The position numbers and the translations under genes are program-made. A DNA stretch of 50,371 bases from Mesostigma viride (Eukaryota; Streptophyta; Mesostigmatophyceae; Mesostigmatales; Mesostigmataceae). The notes under the pieces were generated by a model that worked only from the letters and a program-made list of their open reading frames with translations, was not told where the DNA came from and made no database searches. This document shows positions 8,623 through 18,459 of this stretch, in pieces. How positions within the stretch are numbered: the first letter of the stretch is position 1; the number at the start of each line of letters is the position of its first letter. The stretch lies in the NCBI GenBank assembly GCA_009746045.1, contig RPFO01000457.1, positions 1 to 50,371 of the forward strand. The letters are read 5' to 3'.

Positions 8623-10994
8623 ATGGCGGAGACCGGCAGTGGAGTAGGCCCAGAAATACGCATAGATATAGGGTTTAAAGTGAAAGTAAAGGCGACAGAG
8701 TTCGGAATAAATTGGGCAACTAGTCGAATTACGGTGCTAATTTTGCAAGCGCGGTGTTGTGTGGCAAGGTCACGGGCAAAAAGTCCCGGGGAGCGCAGTT
8801 TACAGTCTTATTTGATGATGAAACGCAGTATGATTTTTCAAGACAGTACATTCTGGACCACGCTGCCGGCGAGGAAACGTCGCTCAGTAGCACCCCAACC
8901 TCGGGGAATGCCGACAGCCCCCCCCCCCGTCGTCAGATGACGAACCAATGCCAGATCCGGAGGTGGGGCCAGATGAGGGCGATGACGACGACCCCGCGTC
9001 TGATGGCGATGATGGCGATTTCGTCCCAAAGCGAGGGCGTGGCGGGCGCGGTGCCACTGGCCGCGGGCGAGGGCGACCTCCTAAACCTTCCGGGGCTGCT
9101 TCCAAGCCCAAACGCACCCGGAAGCGACGTGATTCCATGCCAGCAGGCGCTGACCCCGACGAGGTGCCTGATCTCGTCGAGTCTGATGACGAGGATGAGC
9201 TGGAGGCAGCGGATGTGCGTGTTCGCCCACATGATGAGGGCAGCGACGAGGAGGCTGAGCCTGTGACACAGGATGGCTGGCGATGGGGCGTAGGGGAGCC
9301 GGCAGCAGGCAAGGGGCCGGCAATCAACCCGCAAGGTATTGCAACGCCGGCTTCTACCAAGAACATCCCCACCAGGATTGGTGCATGGAAGCTGCTGGAC
9401 ATATGGACCCTGTTCATGGTAATCCAGGACACTCTGGCGCCCATCGTCGCCGAGATCAATCGCTATGCTGCCAGCAAGAAGGATGAGGAGGATGAGGGGG
9501 GAAGAACATGGGACCACCTCACTGTGCATGAGTTTGGGAAGTACTTGGCCATCGTGCTTACCATGGGCGTGTGCAAGCTGCCCTCTGTACCTCTTTATTT
9601 CCAAGAGGCAGACCTGGGCATCCTTGGTGCAGCTCGCCTCAACCGGTACATGACATTGAAACGGTTTCAGCAGATTACCCGGTTCCTCCATTTCCGCGAC
9701 AGCACCCAGAGGCCTGCAGACCCCCGCACTCGTGAGCACCGTCTGTGGCAACTCGACTGGCTGGAGCGCTTCCTTAATGGCCAGTATAAGAAGTATTTCG
9801 TCCCCTCGGGGCACATGGCCCTGGACGAGCGGTCAATTGAGACGCGCCACCAGATGTGTCCAGTCCGTTGCTACTGCAAGGACAAGCCAAACAAGTTCCA
9901 CATCCGGAAATACTGCCTCTGCGACATCCACCTCGGGCACGCCGAGACATACGACAAGCTGCCAGAAGTGGGCCATGTCACCGCGGTCACGCAGCGCCTC
10001 AGCGACACGCTTCCACGGGAGGGCTGCACCGTGGCCACCGACCGCTACTACACGGGCGTGGAGAACGCTGTCCGCCTTGCTGCCAAGGGGCATGACAGCG
10101 TGGGGACGATCATGACCAACCGGAAGGGCATCCCGTGGGCTGAGCTGAAGGCCTTCAGTGGTGCCGAGGAAGCCGGCGCAGGGCTGGTGGTGCTGGGCGT
10201 ACAACGAGGAGACCGGGGTCAGCGTGGTCGGGTGGCAGGACCGCCAGCTTGTGTGGCTGTGTGGCAGCGGCGTCCCCATCAAGCAGGTCATGGTGTCGCG
10301 CCACGGAGGTCGCACGGCTGACCGCGTGCAAGTGCCGGCTCCATACCACGTGGTGCTGTACTGGTCCATGTACAAGGCCGTCGACATCAAGGACATGCAC
10401 TGCGCAGAATACAATGTGCAGTCTGTGCTGCCCACGCAGATGTGGTTCCACCGGCCATTCTTTGGCATGCTGTCCGAGACGGTCAGCCAGGCGCACAACA
10501 TCCACACCCTGCTGGCGGGTGGCCCGGATGAGGCCATGTCTCACATGGACTTCCACCTGAAGCTGGCCACCAAGCTGATGCACAACAAGTGGGATGGTGC
10601 CGCACTGCCCATCGACAGCGTGGGCGTGGCTGTGATGCCCGGACGTGGTGGGCGGCACTCCGGCACACACACCACCATCGAGCGCATCCCATTCAAGGGC
10701 GAGGAACGCATGCAGGCACAGTGTGAGGTGTGCACTGCCACCAAGCCCAAGCCCAAGCCTGGGGAGCCTCGCCTTCCTCGCACTGACTTCTGGTGCCCAG
10801 AATGCAACGTGGCCCTGCACCGCGAGTGCTTCGCTGCCTGGCATGCCCCGCCAGGCAAGATCCCCGGCTTGAACGCCTTGAAGGGCAAGCAGAGGGCCAT
10901 GGTGCCCCTCACCGAGCGCAGCGAGGCTGGCAGGAAGTGGGCGGCCAAGAGGGCCACCCGCGCCCAGACAGCTGCAGGGCCAAGCAGGCGCTGA
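8623..10994 (+). pseudogene. piggyBac-like transposase (DDE, DDE_Tnp_1_7 type), frameshifted
   Basis: The piggyBac family cuts and pastes DNA with a DDD catalytic triad. The likely start is ATG 8623 (MAETGSG), but the N-terminal region changes frame before 8754 and again at a run of about 10 C near 8921. The long core frame starts at 8948 with an acidic region and an arginine/glycine stretch. Catalytic candidates are the Asp of LDERS at 9824-9826, the Asp of ATDRYYTG at 10040-10042 and the Asp of KAVDIKDM at 10383-10385; their spacings (72 and about 114 residues) are close to those in known piggyBac enzymes. A single-base frameshift near 10170-10200 moves the second half into another frame ending at 10994. 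The C-terminus has the family's Cys/His-rich domain (CEVC...CPEC...HRECF). The gene is probably inactive unless the frameshifts are sequencing errors in homopolymers. Confidence 0.85.
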
Positions 10995-11589
10995 ATTTGC
11001 CTAATATTGTTTATATAGGCAGGTTATCATTATCAGCACTAGGTGCTTGGGATAATGAAAACTAGGTGCTAGCATGCTAGCATGTAGACGTTTTTCAGCT
11101 CCGTAAGCGACTTGCAAGGCCCTCCTAGCATGTTTTATTGAGCCCTGCAGGTTTGTAGATGTTTTTTGTGTGAGCATGGGTCATTTAAATGGCTACATGG
11201 CATAATATGGACATTGGAATAATGGTAGCATGCTGGCATAGTGCCAGCAAGCCCTTGTCCTCGGCTGAGGACTGAGAGTTTTTAAATTGTTTCAGGCAGT
11301 TGCAGTGGCCAAATCGAGCCCAGTTTTTTTCTATTGATAAAGAACTATATTGTTTACATGCCTATATTTTTTCTTCATGCACCAGGATTTGATTGAATTT
11401 TTCCCACTCGTTCTTATCCCGAAAAATGCAAATTCGCGAGGGGGTGCCCAACGACCGTGTAATTTTCAGGTGTTCGCGTCAAGTTTTCACATCTGCAGTA
11501 TTTTTGCCAACAAAATGACATCTAGTACACCCCCGATCCACATCAAAACATTTGGGATGGACCCCCCACCTAGTCGCTACACGCGGTTG

Positions 11590-11640
11590 AAAATTGTCAA
11601 CTGTCCTCCTGTGAGGACTGAGTTGGGACAGACTTGTCGG
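11590..11640. repeat. Right terminal repeat of the piggyBac-type element
   Basis: AACTGTCCTCCTGTGAGGAC, continuing into TGAGTTGGGACAGAC, is the inverted counterpart of the left end, with the same GTCCTC/GAGGAC hairpin. Identity to the left end is partial. Confidence 0.55.
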
Positions 11641-12978
11641 GCAGCTACGGACTACAGTCTACAGTCTAGTCAGTCTAGGGCCTAATTAGACCTGGTTAGG
11701 TACTCTAATAAAAATATACAGTACAAGCTCACTGCGACACTGCCCACTGGTCTGGTGGTGGACTAGGACTGCTGTAAGCTGTACTGGGCACTGGCAAGTG
11801 GCAACCGCGGTTACTTCTTTGTTGGAGCGAGCAAGGAAGTCGCAAAGAAAATCCGAGTTGCGGCCAGGCCTTGATTGCGGCTGCAACAGAATATTATTCA
11901 CTTTTTGAGTATATTTTGTGGAACAACGCGCTGGCAAAAATTTGCTATCGGCTTCGGCCACTCAACGGTGACATTCTTGTGAATTCGATGTTATTAAGAG
12001 CCCCTGGTGGATCCTGGAGTTAGTAGGATACCTGCCTCCCACTGCTATCGTCTCTGCAATTTTCAAGCCGATACTGAGACCTCCCCTCGCCTTTGTGCGC
12101 ACATCTGAACCTTCGGTGCATGAAAGCCAATTATACGAAGAAGGGCTACATGTCGACTTCATAGTTCATAACACTGTCGAATCGAAGGGTGCACAAAAGA
12201 GGAAGTTGCTCCTCTACACGGAGTGCCTGGCACAATGCCGGTGAGCCTTGCATTTCTGCAGTCTGGGGGTGCGCACGCAAGCCTCACCGCCCATGTATTT
12301 GTGAATTAATGTCGACGCAACAACTCCTGCCTGCTGCCGCTGCGGCTGCTGCAATCTTTTGTTCTCTTTGCATAAAGCCAATCTGCAATGTCGCCAATGT
12401 GGAGCTGTCATGGGCAATGTCGCCAATGTGGGCAGCATAATTACTTCCATCAATGCACGTGTGTACCGAAAGCATGAAGTGGCTTTCCGAAAAGGAGTGT
12501 GGATGTTGTGAATATGCACTTAGGGGAAAGTTGTTATGTCCTTTTGGATGCCTTCTTGGAAAGCAACGCGGTGAGTAGCTAGCATTACTTTCGTTCCACT
12601 AGTAACGCTATCTGTGATCACGTTGTAATTTGTTTGTTTAGTTATGGAGTATCCGCTTTTGTTTTGCACTAGGCTTTCCTCACCGTCCCTACCTGTGGGC
12701 CGCGGTTGGTGGTCCTGTGCTGTCGCAGGTCACCACGACAGCTCTCCTTGGAGCGCCCCAGACCTGCAGCCCGTCGCATCATTCCCAAATTTAGCACGCA
12801 GTTGACGGCCTGCTGTACATCTTACGCTCCCCCCCACCCTTTACACCCTTTTTCTAATAGTGATGAGCCTCCTTTTGCACTTCCCACCGTCTCATGCGCC
12901 CTGAGCAATCTCACGTGAAATTTATATTGTTTATGTACCAATATTTCTCATAATTTGTCATCTTATCTAATAGTAATC
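11641..12978. other. Intergenic, upstream of LRR gene 2
   Basis: No recognisable gene on either strand; small open frames (60-100 codons) show no motifs. The last 80 bases hold a CACGTG (12912-12917) followed by an AT-rich stretch. This could be part of the promoter of the gene at 12979, but the evidence is weak. Confidence 0.45.
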
Positions 12979-14196
12979 ATGCGCATATGGCGGTGCCTCC
13001 TCGCCTGCCTGCTCACCACCTGGCAGTCCCTCCACTCCCTCCTATCCGGCCTCAAGTCCCTGCTCGCCGACGCCACCGCCGCCGTCGCCCCAACCGCCCT
13101 TCAAGAGCTCTACACCGGCCACCACGAGGCCACCCTCCAAGACGTCCTATCCCTTCGCCAGCTCGGCGCCGCCATCCTCGTTGAGCTGCCCTTGATCGAG
13201 CGGGTCCAGTTGCGCCACCTGTGCCGGGGGTTCCGGGCGGCGGTGGACGAGTCCCTCGCAGACGTGCACCACCTGTCGGGGGCTGAGTTGGCCCCTGTGC
13301 GCGGCGATTACGGTCACGCGCTGCACTGGCTTGTCTCCAAGTGCACCGGACTGAGGTCGCTCGGGGCAGGGTCCCTGGCGGAACGGGACTTGCCGGTGGA
13401 GGAACGCTCGCGGCCAGTCGGTTGGTGGCAGTTGGAGGCATCGAACGACGCACTGGTTCAGGTCGCGGCGTCCTGCCCCGAGCTTCACTATTTGGACTTA
13501 AGTAACTGTCAAGGGGTGAGGGACCGGGGCATCTGCGCGGTCACGTCTCGTTGCCTCCAATTGCGCCACCTGGACGTATCGGGGTGTTACCGGGTGACCA
13601 ATGCCAGCGTGAGCGAGATCGCGCGCAACTGCCCCCAGCTCGAGTATCTGGCGGTGCCCCACTGTCATGGCGTATCAGACGCCGGCGTGGTGGCGGTCGG
13701 GAGCCATTGCCCCCGGCTGCGCCACCTGGACATCTCGCACTGCCGGCTGGTGAGCGATGCGGGGGTGGGCGCAGTTGGTGGGAACTGCCCCCAGTTGGTC
13801 CATTTGGACGTGACGGGTTGTTTCCGGGTCACGGATGCGGGTCTTCTGTCGGTGGCTAATAACTGTGCCGGGCTCACGCATTTATCTGCGGAAGGGTGCA
13901 TGCATGTGGGTGATACGTGCGTGCTGGCGTTGGCCCAGGGCTGCCCATTGTTGGAGCACGTGGATCTGGGGGGTTGCGCAGGCGTGACGGACGTAGGAAT
14001 CGTGGGTGTAAGCGAGGGGTGCCCCCGGCTGGCGCATCTGAGCGTGTGTAAATGTGATGGCGTCTCGAGCGAGGGCGTTCGGGCGGTCATGGCACGGTGC
14101 AGGCAGCTGCGGCGGCTGAATGGGTATGAGGTGGCCGAGGTGGATGCAGAGGAGTTGGTGGAGATGGTCATGGAGGGCCGCGATGTGGTGGCATAA
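12979..14196 (+). CDS. F-box-like / AMN1-type leucine-rich-repeat protein 2
   Basis: The 405-codon frame has its first ATG at 12979; a frame extension to 12955 relies on TTG. Residues 1-35 are hydrophobic with a few basic residues (MRIWRCLLACLLTTW), compatible with a signal or anchor segment. Residues 53-93 match the F-box-like block of the paralogue at 3638-5380 (LPLIERVQLRHLCRGFRAAV). From residue 168 there are eight 26-residue cysteine-type LRRs plus a partial ninth (LRHLDVSGCYRVTNASV and similar), ending GVRAVMARCRQLRRL. It lacks the long Gly/Ser/Asn linker of the paralogue. A binding or SCF-adaptor role is known for the family but only inferred here. Overlapping TGTAA and AATAAA motifs lie about 20 bp past the stop. 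The gene is intronless and directly precedes the LINE nest. Confidence 0.87.
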   Translation: MRIWRCLLACLLTTWQSLHSLLSGLKSLLADATAAVAPTALQELYTGHHEATLQDVLSLRQLGAAILVELPLIERVQLRHLCRGFRAAVDESLADVHHLSGAELAPVRGDYGHALHWLVSKCTGLRSLGAGSLAERDLPVEERSRPVGWWQLEASNDALVQVAASCPELHYLDLSNCQGVRDRGICAVTSRCLQLRHLDVSGCYRVTNASVSEIARNCPQLEYLAVPHCHGVSDAGVVAVGSHCPRLRHLDISHCRLVSDAGVGAVGGNCPQLVHLDVTGCFRVTDAGLLSVANNCAGLTHLSAEGCMHVGDTCVLALAQGCPLLEHVDLGGCAGVTDVGIVGVSEGCPRLAHLSVCKCDGVSSEGVRAVMARCRQLRRLNGYEVAEVDAEELVEMVMEGRDVVA

Positions 14197-14214
14197 ACTG
14201 TGATTGATGAACCA

Positions 14215-14223
14215 TGTAATAAA
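14215..14223 (+). promoter_or_regulatory. Candidate polyadenylation signal of LRR gene 2
   Basis: TGTAA (14215-14219) overlaps AATAAA (14218-14223), 19 bp after the stop codon. TGTAA is the usual signal in chlorophyte algae and AATAAA is the general eukaryotic signal; which one acts here is unknown. Confidence 0.5.
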
Positions 14224-14448
14224 ACGGTGCTTTTTTAAGTTAGTAAATAAACTATTTAGTGACCATGTTACTTTCACCCACCCTGTTGCCCCATGCAACG
14301 TAGTGCAGTTTTGTTAATCATTTTTCTTTTCCTTGTTCAATCCTTGCCCTGAGGTCGCACCCCTTCCACCCATTGATTAATTAATTAATTTATTAACTAA
14401 CTAAGAACATATTAAGTGAGACAATCATTAAGAGCATATCAAGGAGAC
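14224..14448. other. AT-rich spacer
   Basis: Sequence between LRR gene 2 and the LINE, with a short (ATTA)n run near 14375-14395. The dispersed 19-bp motif CAAGGAGACAACCAGCGCA occupies 14440-14458 and is the LINE target. Confidence 0.5.
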
Positions 14449-14458
14449 AACCAGCGCA
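14449..14458. repeat. Left target-site duplication of the LINE
   Basis: AACCAGCGCA here is repeated directly after the LINE's AT-rich tail at 21994-22003. The flanks join cleanly: the sequence left of 14458 plus that right of 22003 rebuilds a copy of the repeat that is intact at 22132-22214. Confidence 0.82.
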
Positions 14459-15056
14459 TCCCCGAATACCCAGAGCATGGGCGGCAGGCTCGCATCCTCC
14501 GCCTGCAAGCTAAGCTCCATACGATGAAAAGCACTATTCCATCCCCCTCCCTCCCCTCCGTTCCACCCCCACCCCCACCTTCCGCTGCATCCACCCCCAT
14601 CGATCTCGATCCCATCGTCGTTCTCCCCTGTTGGGCCAGCAGGCATCCTTGGCCCTCGCAACTTTCAATGTACGCGCATTGCTAGCAGATAGCGACCATA
14701 GCTACCGGGTGGAGCTCGTTGCCTTTTGCATCGCACATCGTGTGTGTATTCTAGGCGTGCAGGAGCATCGTCGCACGGTGCCATTTGGCACGTACGGTGC
14801 GCACTGATCGCCTGGCAGGCAGTTGGCGTTTTTACTTCGCTGGCAGTGGGACGCCAGGCCAAGGTGGTGTTGGCCTTTTGTGTTCGCCGCTGGCAGCTGC
14901 CAGCCTCAGCACGCTAAAGTTTCTAACCCCACGCCTTATGGTGGCACATTTCAACTCAGTTGAGGGGCGGTCTAAACACCACCTCACGGTTGGGGTGGGT
15001 TACGCACCCCACAGTGGTCTACCTGAGTTGGAACGCCAGAAGTTCTTCGAGGACTT

Positions 15057-15591
15057 AATTAATTAATTAATTAAACTCGTGCTCCCGTTGGGGAGTCACG
15101 GAGCACCGGCCGAAGTGCTGTGTGCACAACAGGAGAAAGGGCAGAGACCCCCAGTCTCCTTCATGCCTAACGGGCATGCCACAGCTGCATTCGGGCGCGC
15201 TAGCTAATCGGACACGCTAACGATCCGGCAATCTGTGGGTGCAATAAGACCCATGTGAGCATGGCATAACAGGGAGCGTGGGCAAGGAATCTGGTCATAG
15301 CCAGGACGCCGGTAGCATGGCTGTACAAGGACTAAGCGTTAAGGCTATGGCTGGTTGTATACCGTGCATGAGCGATGCACGTGACTAAGTATGTTGGCAC
15401 AGCTAGGCAAACATTCTAAGCATGGCTGCCATGGCGGCAGTGACTACTGAGGGATATAAGCTAGGGCTATTAGCTAGTCTAGCCCGCGGGGGGCGTCCAC
15501 ATCTTGTGGTTGATCATCAGGTCCCCGCCCCTCCAGTACACCTTGGGCTTCTGAGGGTCCGGCTTGTGGCGGAGGTATTCCGGCCACAGGA
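15057..15591 (-). mobile_element. 535-bp ORF1-only LINE fragment inside the LINE endonuclease
   Basis: The insertion is on the minus strand. It begins at 15591 within an ORF1-like frame, has a 3' UTR of about 400 bp, the terminal hairpin motif CTCCCCAACGGGAG, and a (TTAA)n tail at 15057-15075. It is flanked by an exact 12-bp duplication CTTCGAGGACTT at 15045-15056 and 15592-15603, and excision restores the endonuclease reading frame. No ORF2 lies between ORF1 and the 3' UTR. Confidence 0.9.
15479..15591 (-). pseudogene. C-terminal fragment of LINE ORF1-like protein
   Basis: From the 5' junction the frame reads LWPEYLRHKPDPQKPKVYWR and ends MWTPPAG with a stop at 15479-15481. It matches the end of the 35816-36280 frame (LWPAYLQLRH...KPVYWRGAVIH...WQPPPA). 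The pattern resembles the C-terminal domain of L1-type ORF1 RNA-binding proteins; that assignment is by pattern only. Confidence 0.7.
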
Positions 15592-17014
15592 CTTCGAGGA
15601 CTTGCATAGCCTTGAGGGGGCCACACCGGCCCGCCACTTCTTGGTTATGCTGCTCGACGCCAACGCCACGCTCCCCGTGGGCACTGCTGGCAGTCGCTTT
15701 GAGACTGCCACCACGGCTGCTAACGACAACACTCCCCTGTTTTCTGCCTTTTTGCGGAATAGCGGGATGGTTGCTGTCAACTGCCACTTCCAACGTCCCT
15801 CACAGGACTTGGTCACTTTTCGGGGCCCAAACGACCGTCAGGCCTGTCAGGACTACGTGGTGGTACGGCAGTCCCGGTGTACTTCGGTTCTGGACACCCG
15901 AGTATTCGACACGCCCACAGTGTGCTCTGACCACCGTTTGGTGCGCGCCGGACCATTCGGCTCCGGTTCCATGTCCCCGAGCGCCGCCCCCCAGTGGCCT
16001 GCCCCGACTGGTCTGCTCTACGCCCAGTCCGAGGGGATCCTGAGGACTCGACGGACGCCGAGCGCGAGCGGAACCGGTGCCACGCCGACTGGAGTACCTG
16101 TCGGCCCTGGACACCCGGGCGGACGTCGACGCGCTGGACAAGGGTGCTCCCAACGCCGCCATTTTTGCGGCCTTTGCGGCCCGCGCTCCGTTGCTGGCGG
16201 CCCGCACCTGCCACCCGCCGCCGCCCCGGGCGGCCCGCTCTACCGCCAGCAAGGTAGGTCTTGCATGGCGCCCGCCCGGCACCGCCTCAAGCGTAACCGG
16301 GCCGGGACCCGGTGCAGAAACCGGTGCTCAAGGCCGCCCTTGTGAAGGCCTACGCAAACGCTCGATCAGGACGCAGAAGCGGCCCAGTGCATCGCCGATG
16401 CCAAGGCCTGCCATGCAAGCTCGCAACCATGCATGCAGGGCAAGGACATGTGGTACCACCTCGACCGGCTCAGCGGTCGGCGGCAGCGCACCCCGATGTC
16501 CAGAGCGGCACGGGGGACGGCACGGCGCTGGTCAGCCTTGACCGCTGGTTGGCCCATGCACAATGTTTCCTTGACATGCAGGTGGGGCTCGCGCCCCCCC
16601 CCCCCCCGCCGCCCGGGTTGGTCAGTACGCCGTACGGAGCCGCAGAAGTACGGGAAAACGTACACTGAAGGCCTCCGCCGTATGTACGCGTACTTTACTT
16701 CAGAATACGCGGTTTGGACTTAGAATTTTTCGGGGGTACCAGCGGGCAGCGGGCACTGGCGCGGTGCCCAGGTTCTGGGCGCGGCGCGTTCACTGCACAT
16801 TTGAGATTTTTACTACTAGAAGTAGATGCGTACAGTTCTTTCCATAAAGCGCAAGCCTTGCAAAATCTTTGGCCGGTAGGAGACAGCTAGGACTAGGTAC
16901 ATCACGCATAATGACAGCAAATGTCAGCTGTGCTACTGACGGTGTAATGCAATATAGCGAGGACGAGGCCAGTGCGACTGTGCGATAGTGTGCAGCCATT
17001 TTCGATTTGCAGCC

Positions 17015-17551
17015 ATGCCGAAGAAAGGGCCTGAATGGGATTTCGTTGTCGAGAAGAAAGAAGCAGTCACGGATGCTGTTAGTAACACAACGCAGTATGT
17101 GTCGAGGATGTTCTGCTCATTTTGCAACAAGAACTTCTCCTACAAGGCGGGGCCAATAAGCGTATTCCGAGTCCGTGCACACTTTGCCGGAATCGCAGGG
17201 GAAGGGGTGTTACCCTGCGACAAAATTCCACCGAATATCCGGAACAGGTTTCTCAGGATTGCTAACAACAAGTTGCAGAAGTCAGACGCCAAGAAGGTGC
17301 ACACTTTGAACAGGGCAATGGCGGAGATGGGAGGGGCTGCGCCGGCTGACTTGTCGTCGGTTCCCAGCAAGCATCAAGGCCAGCTGAGCATCACCAAATG
17401 GCTGGTTCCCGTCGACGAACAAGGTATCCAGCTGCTGGCTGCCGAATTTTTTATCGAGAACGGCATTGCCTTCAATGCGGCTGAGAGCGCCTCTTTCAAG
17501 CAGATGGTACCCGAAAATACTTATACCATCTTCAGCCGGTGTAGTATGTGA
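17015..17551 (+). pseudogene. hAT transposase N-terminal fragment (BED-type zinc finger)
   Basis: The 178-codon frame starts ATG 17015 (MPKKGPEWDFV). CSFCNKNFS followed by RVRAHFAGIAGEGVLPC fits a BED-type zinc finger used by hAT transposases to bind DNA. About 80 residues later QLSITKWLVP and AAEFFIENGIAFNAAESASF are the usual start of the hAT catalytic region. The frame stops shortly afterwards (FSRCSM), so the RNase-H-like catalytic core and the C-terminal dimerisation region are missing. It is probably a deletion derivative moved in trans, and could encode a short DNA-binding protein if expressed. Confidence 0.8.
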
Positions 17552-17745
17552 TGGCAGCTAGTGGGTGATGGCCGATGGTTGCATGGACCCATGTGATGGA
17601 TGGGACATGAAGTTATAACTCACAAGTTACTAGCAATAGTATAGTGAGAACAAGGGCTGCATGCGCTGCCGTTATGAAAGCATGGCCGTGCTGGCTTGAA
17701 TAATTGCATGGACCAACGTGGAGTAATCTCCATGGCAGCGGGGGT

Positions 17746-17975
17746 GCTGTTGTGCATTTTGTCAATGCATGATGAATGTGTGTGCACATGTGTGTATGTG
17801 TATGGAGCTTGTTGTGGGATCCTTGAGAGCAAGGTCCTTGGACCTTGTGTCTTATGTCCTCTGCTGTTGTGCATTTTGTCAATGATGAATGTGTGTGCAC
17901 ATGTGTGTATGTGTATGGAGCTTGTTGTGGGATCCTTGAGAGCAAGGTCCTTGGACCTTGTGTCTTATGTCCTCT
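17746..17975. repeat. 117-bp tandem duplication inside the hAT element
   Basis: Two copies of a block beginning TGTTGTGCATTTTGTCAATG, offset by 117 bp (17751 and 17868) and differing mainly by a 4-bp indel (GCATGATGAATG against GATGAATG). Each ends CCTTGTGTCTTATGTCCTCT. Confidence 0.9.
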
Positions 17976-18459
17976 CATGCATTATATAGTGGATGGCTTT
18001 CCTTACAATTAACTAATTAATTGATTCCTTACAGTTCCCGTTGCAGTCTGCTCCCCCCAGCATTTAACAAATCATAATTAGATAGGATTGCAGGGCATAA
18101 ATTAATGGAAGATGTTAATAAATAAGCATATACACCAAATTTCAGTTGCAATAACTGCATGACCATCATCAAGGAGCGTGCTAATTGGGTGACTGACAAT
18201 TGGACCACAAAAACGGTCGCGTATTTTACCGCCGCGTATTTTACACCCCCCACGTATAATACGCGTATTTTAGGTCCGCGTATTATACCCCGTACCCGTA
18301 TTTGCCAACCTAGCCCGCCGCTTCACCCCGAGACGGCCGCTCGTCTCGGTGTTGCCGGACCCCCCCCGCCGCCTGCGCCCCCCTCCTCGGCCGCGGACTA
18401 TACCAAGTCCCCGGCCGCCTTGCAGGAGGGCTGCCTTGCCACCATGCAACAGCGTCGTC

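Larger units (their letters stand above)
8321..11640 (+). mobile_element. piggyBac-type DNA transposon, about 3.3 kb (ends approximate)
   Basis: The element holds a piggyBac-like transposase (8623-10994) between related ends. The left end starts GTCGTCTGTCTCTGGTCCTC. The right end, read in reverse complement from about 11634, starts GTCTGTCCCAACTCAGTCCT. Both ends carry GTCCTC/GAGGAC hairpins (8336-8387 and 11603-11619), with a further subterminal one near 11258-11277. A second, colinear copy of the left 188 bp lies at 36581-36768, which supports the left boundary. piggyBac elements normally duplicate TTAA; I could not find flanking TTAA here, so the exact ends and the target duplication are unresolved. 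Confidence 0.75.
14643..15950 (+). pseudogene. LINE ORF2 apurinic-like endonuclease domain, interrupted
   Basis: The domain starts with LATFNVRALL, then ILGVQEHR (catalytic Glu) and YAPHSGLPELERQKFFEDL at 15056. After removal of the 535-bp insertion and one copy of its duplication the frame continues HSLEGATPARHFLVMLLDAN (Asp/Asn motif), then DYVVVRQS, and ends with CSDHRLVRA (the SDH motif). These are all the conserved APE-type LINE endonuclease signatures, in order. A stop and frameshifts in the first half (near 14805) mean it is not functional. In LINEs this domain nicks the target DNA to prime reverse transcription. Confidence 0.83.
16613..18313 (+). mobile_element. hAT-type transposon, about 1.7 kb, inserted in the LINE
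   Basis: The ends are inverted repeats. The left starts CCGGGTTGGTCAGTACGCCG and the right, in reverse complement, starts CTAGGTTGGCAAATACGGGT; about 18 of the first 25 positions agree. CCCGCCGC occurs on both sides (16605-16612 and 18314-18321), fitting the 8-bp duplication typical of hAT elements. That site is low-complexity, so the end could shift by a base or two. Several CGCGTATTTTA copies lie just inside the right end, a usual pattern for hAT subterminal binding sites. Inside is an N-terminal transposase piece. Confidence 0.78.

Noticed and set aside
10158-10844. Minus-strand frames opposite the piggyBac transposase
   Set aside because: They are shadows of the GC-rich transposase coding strand.
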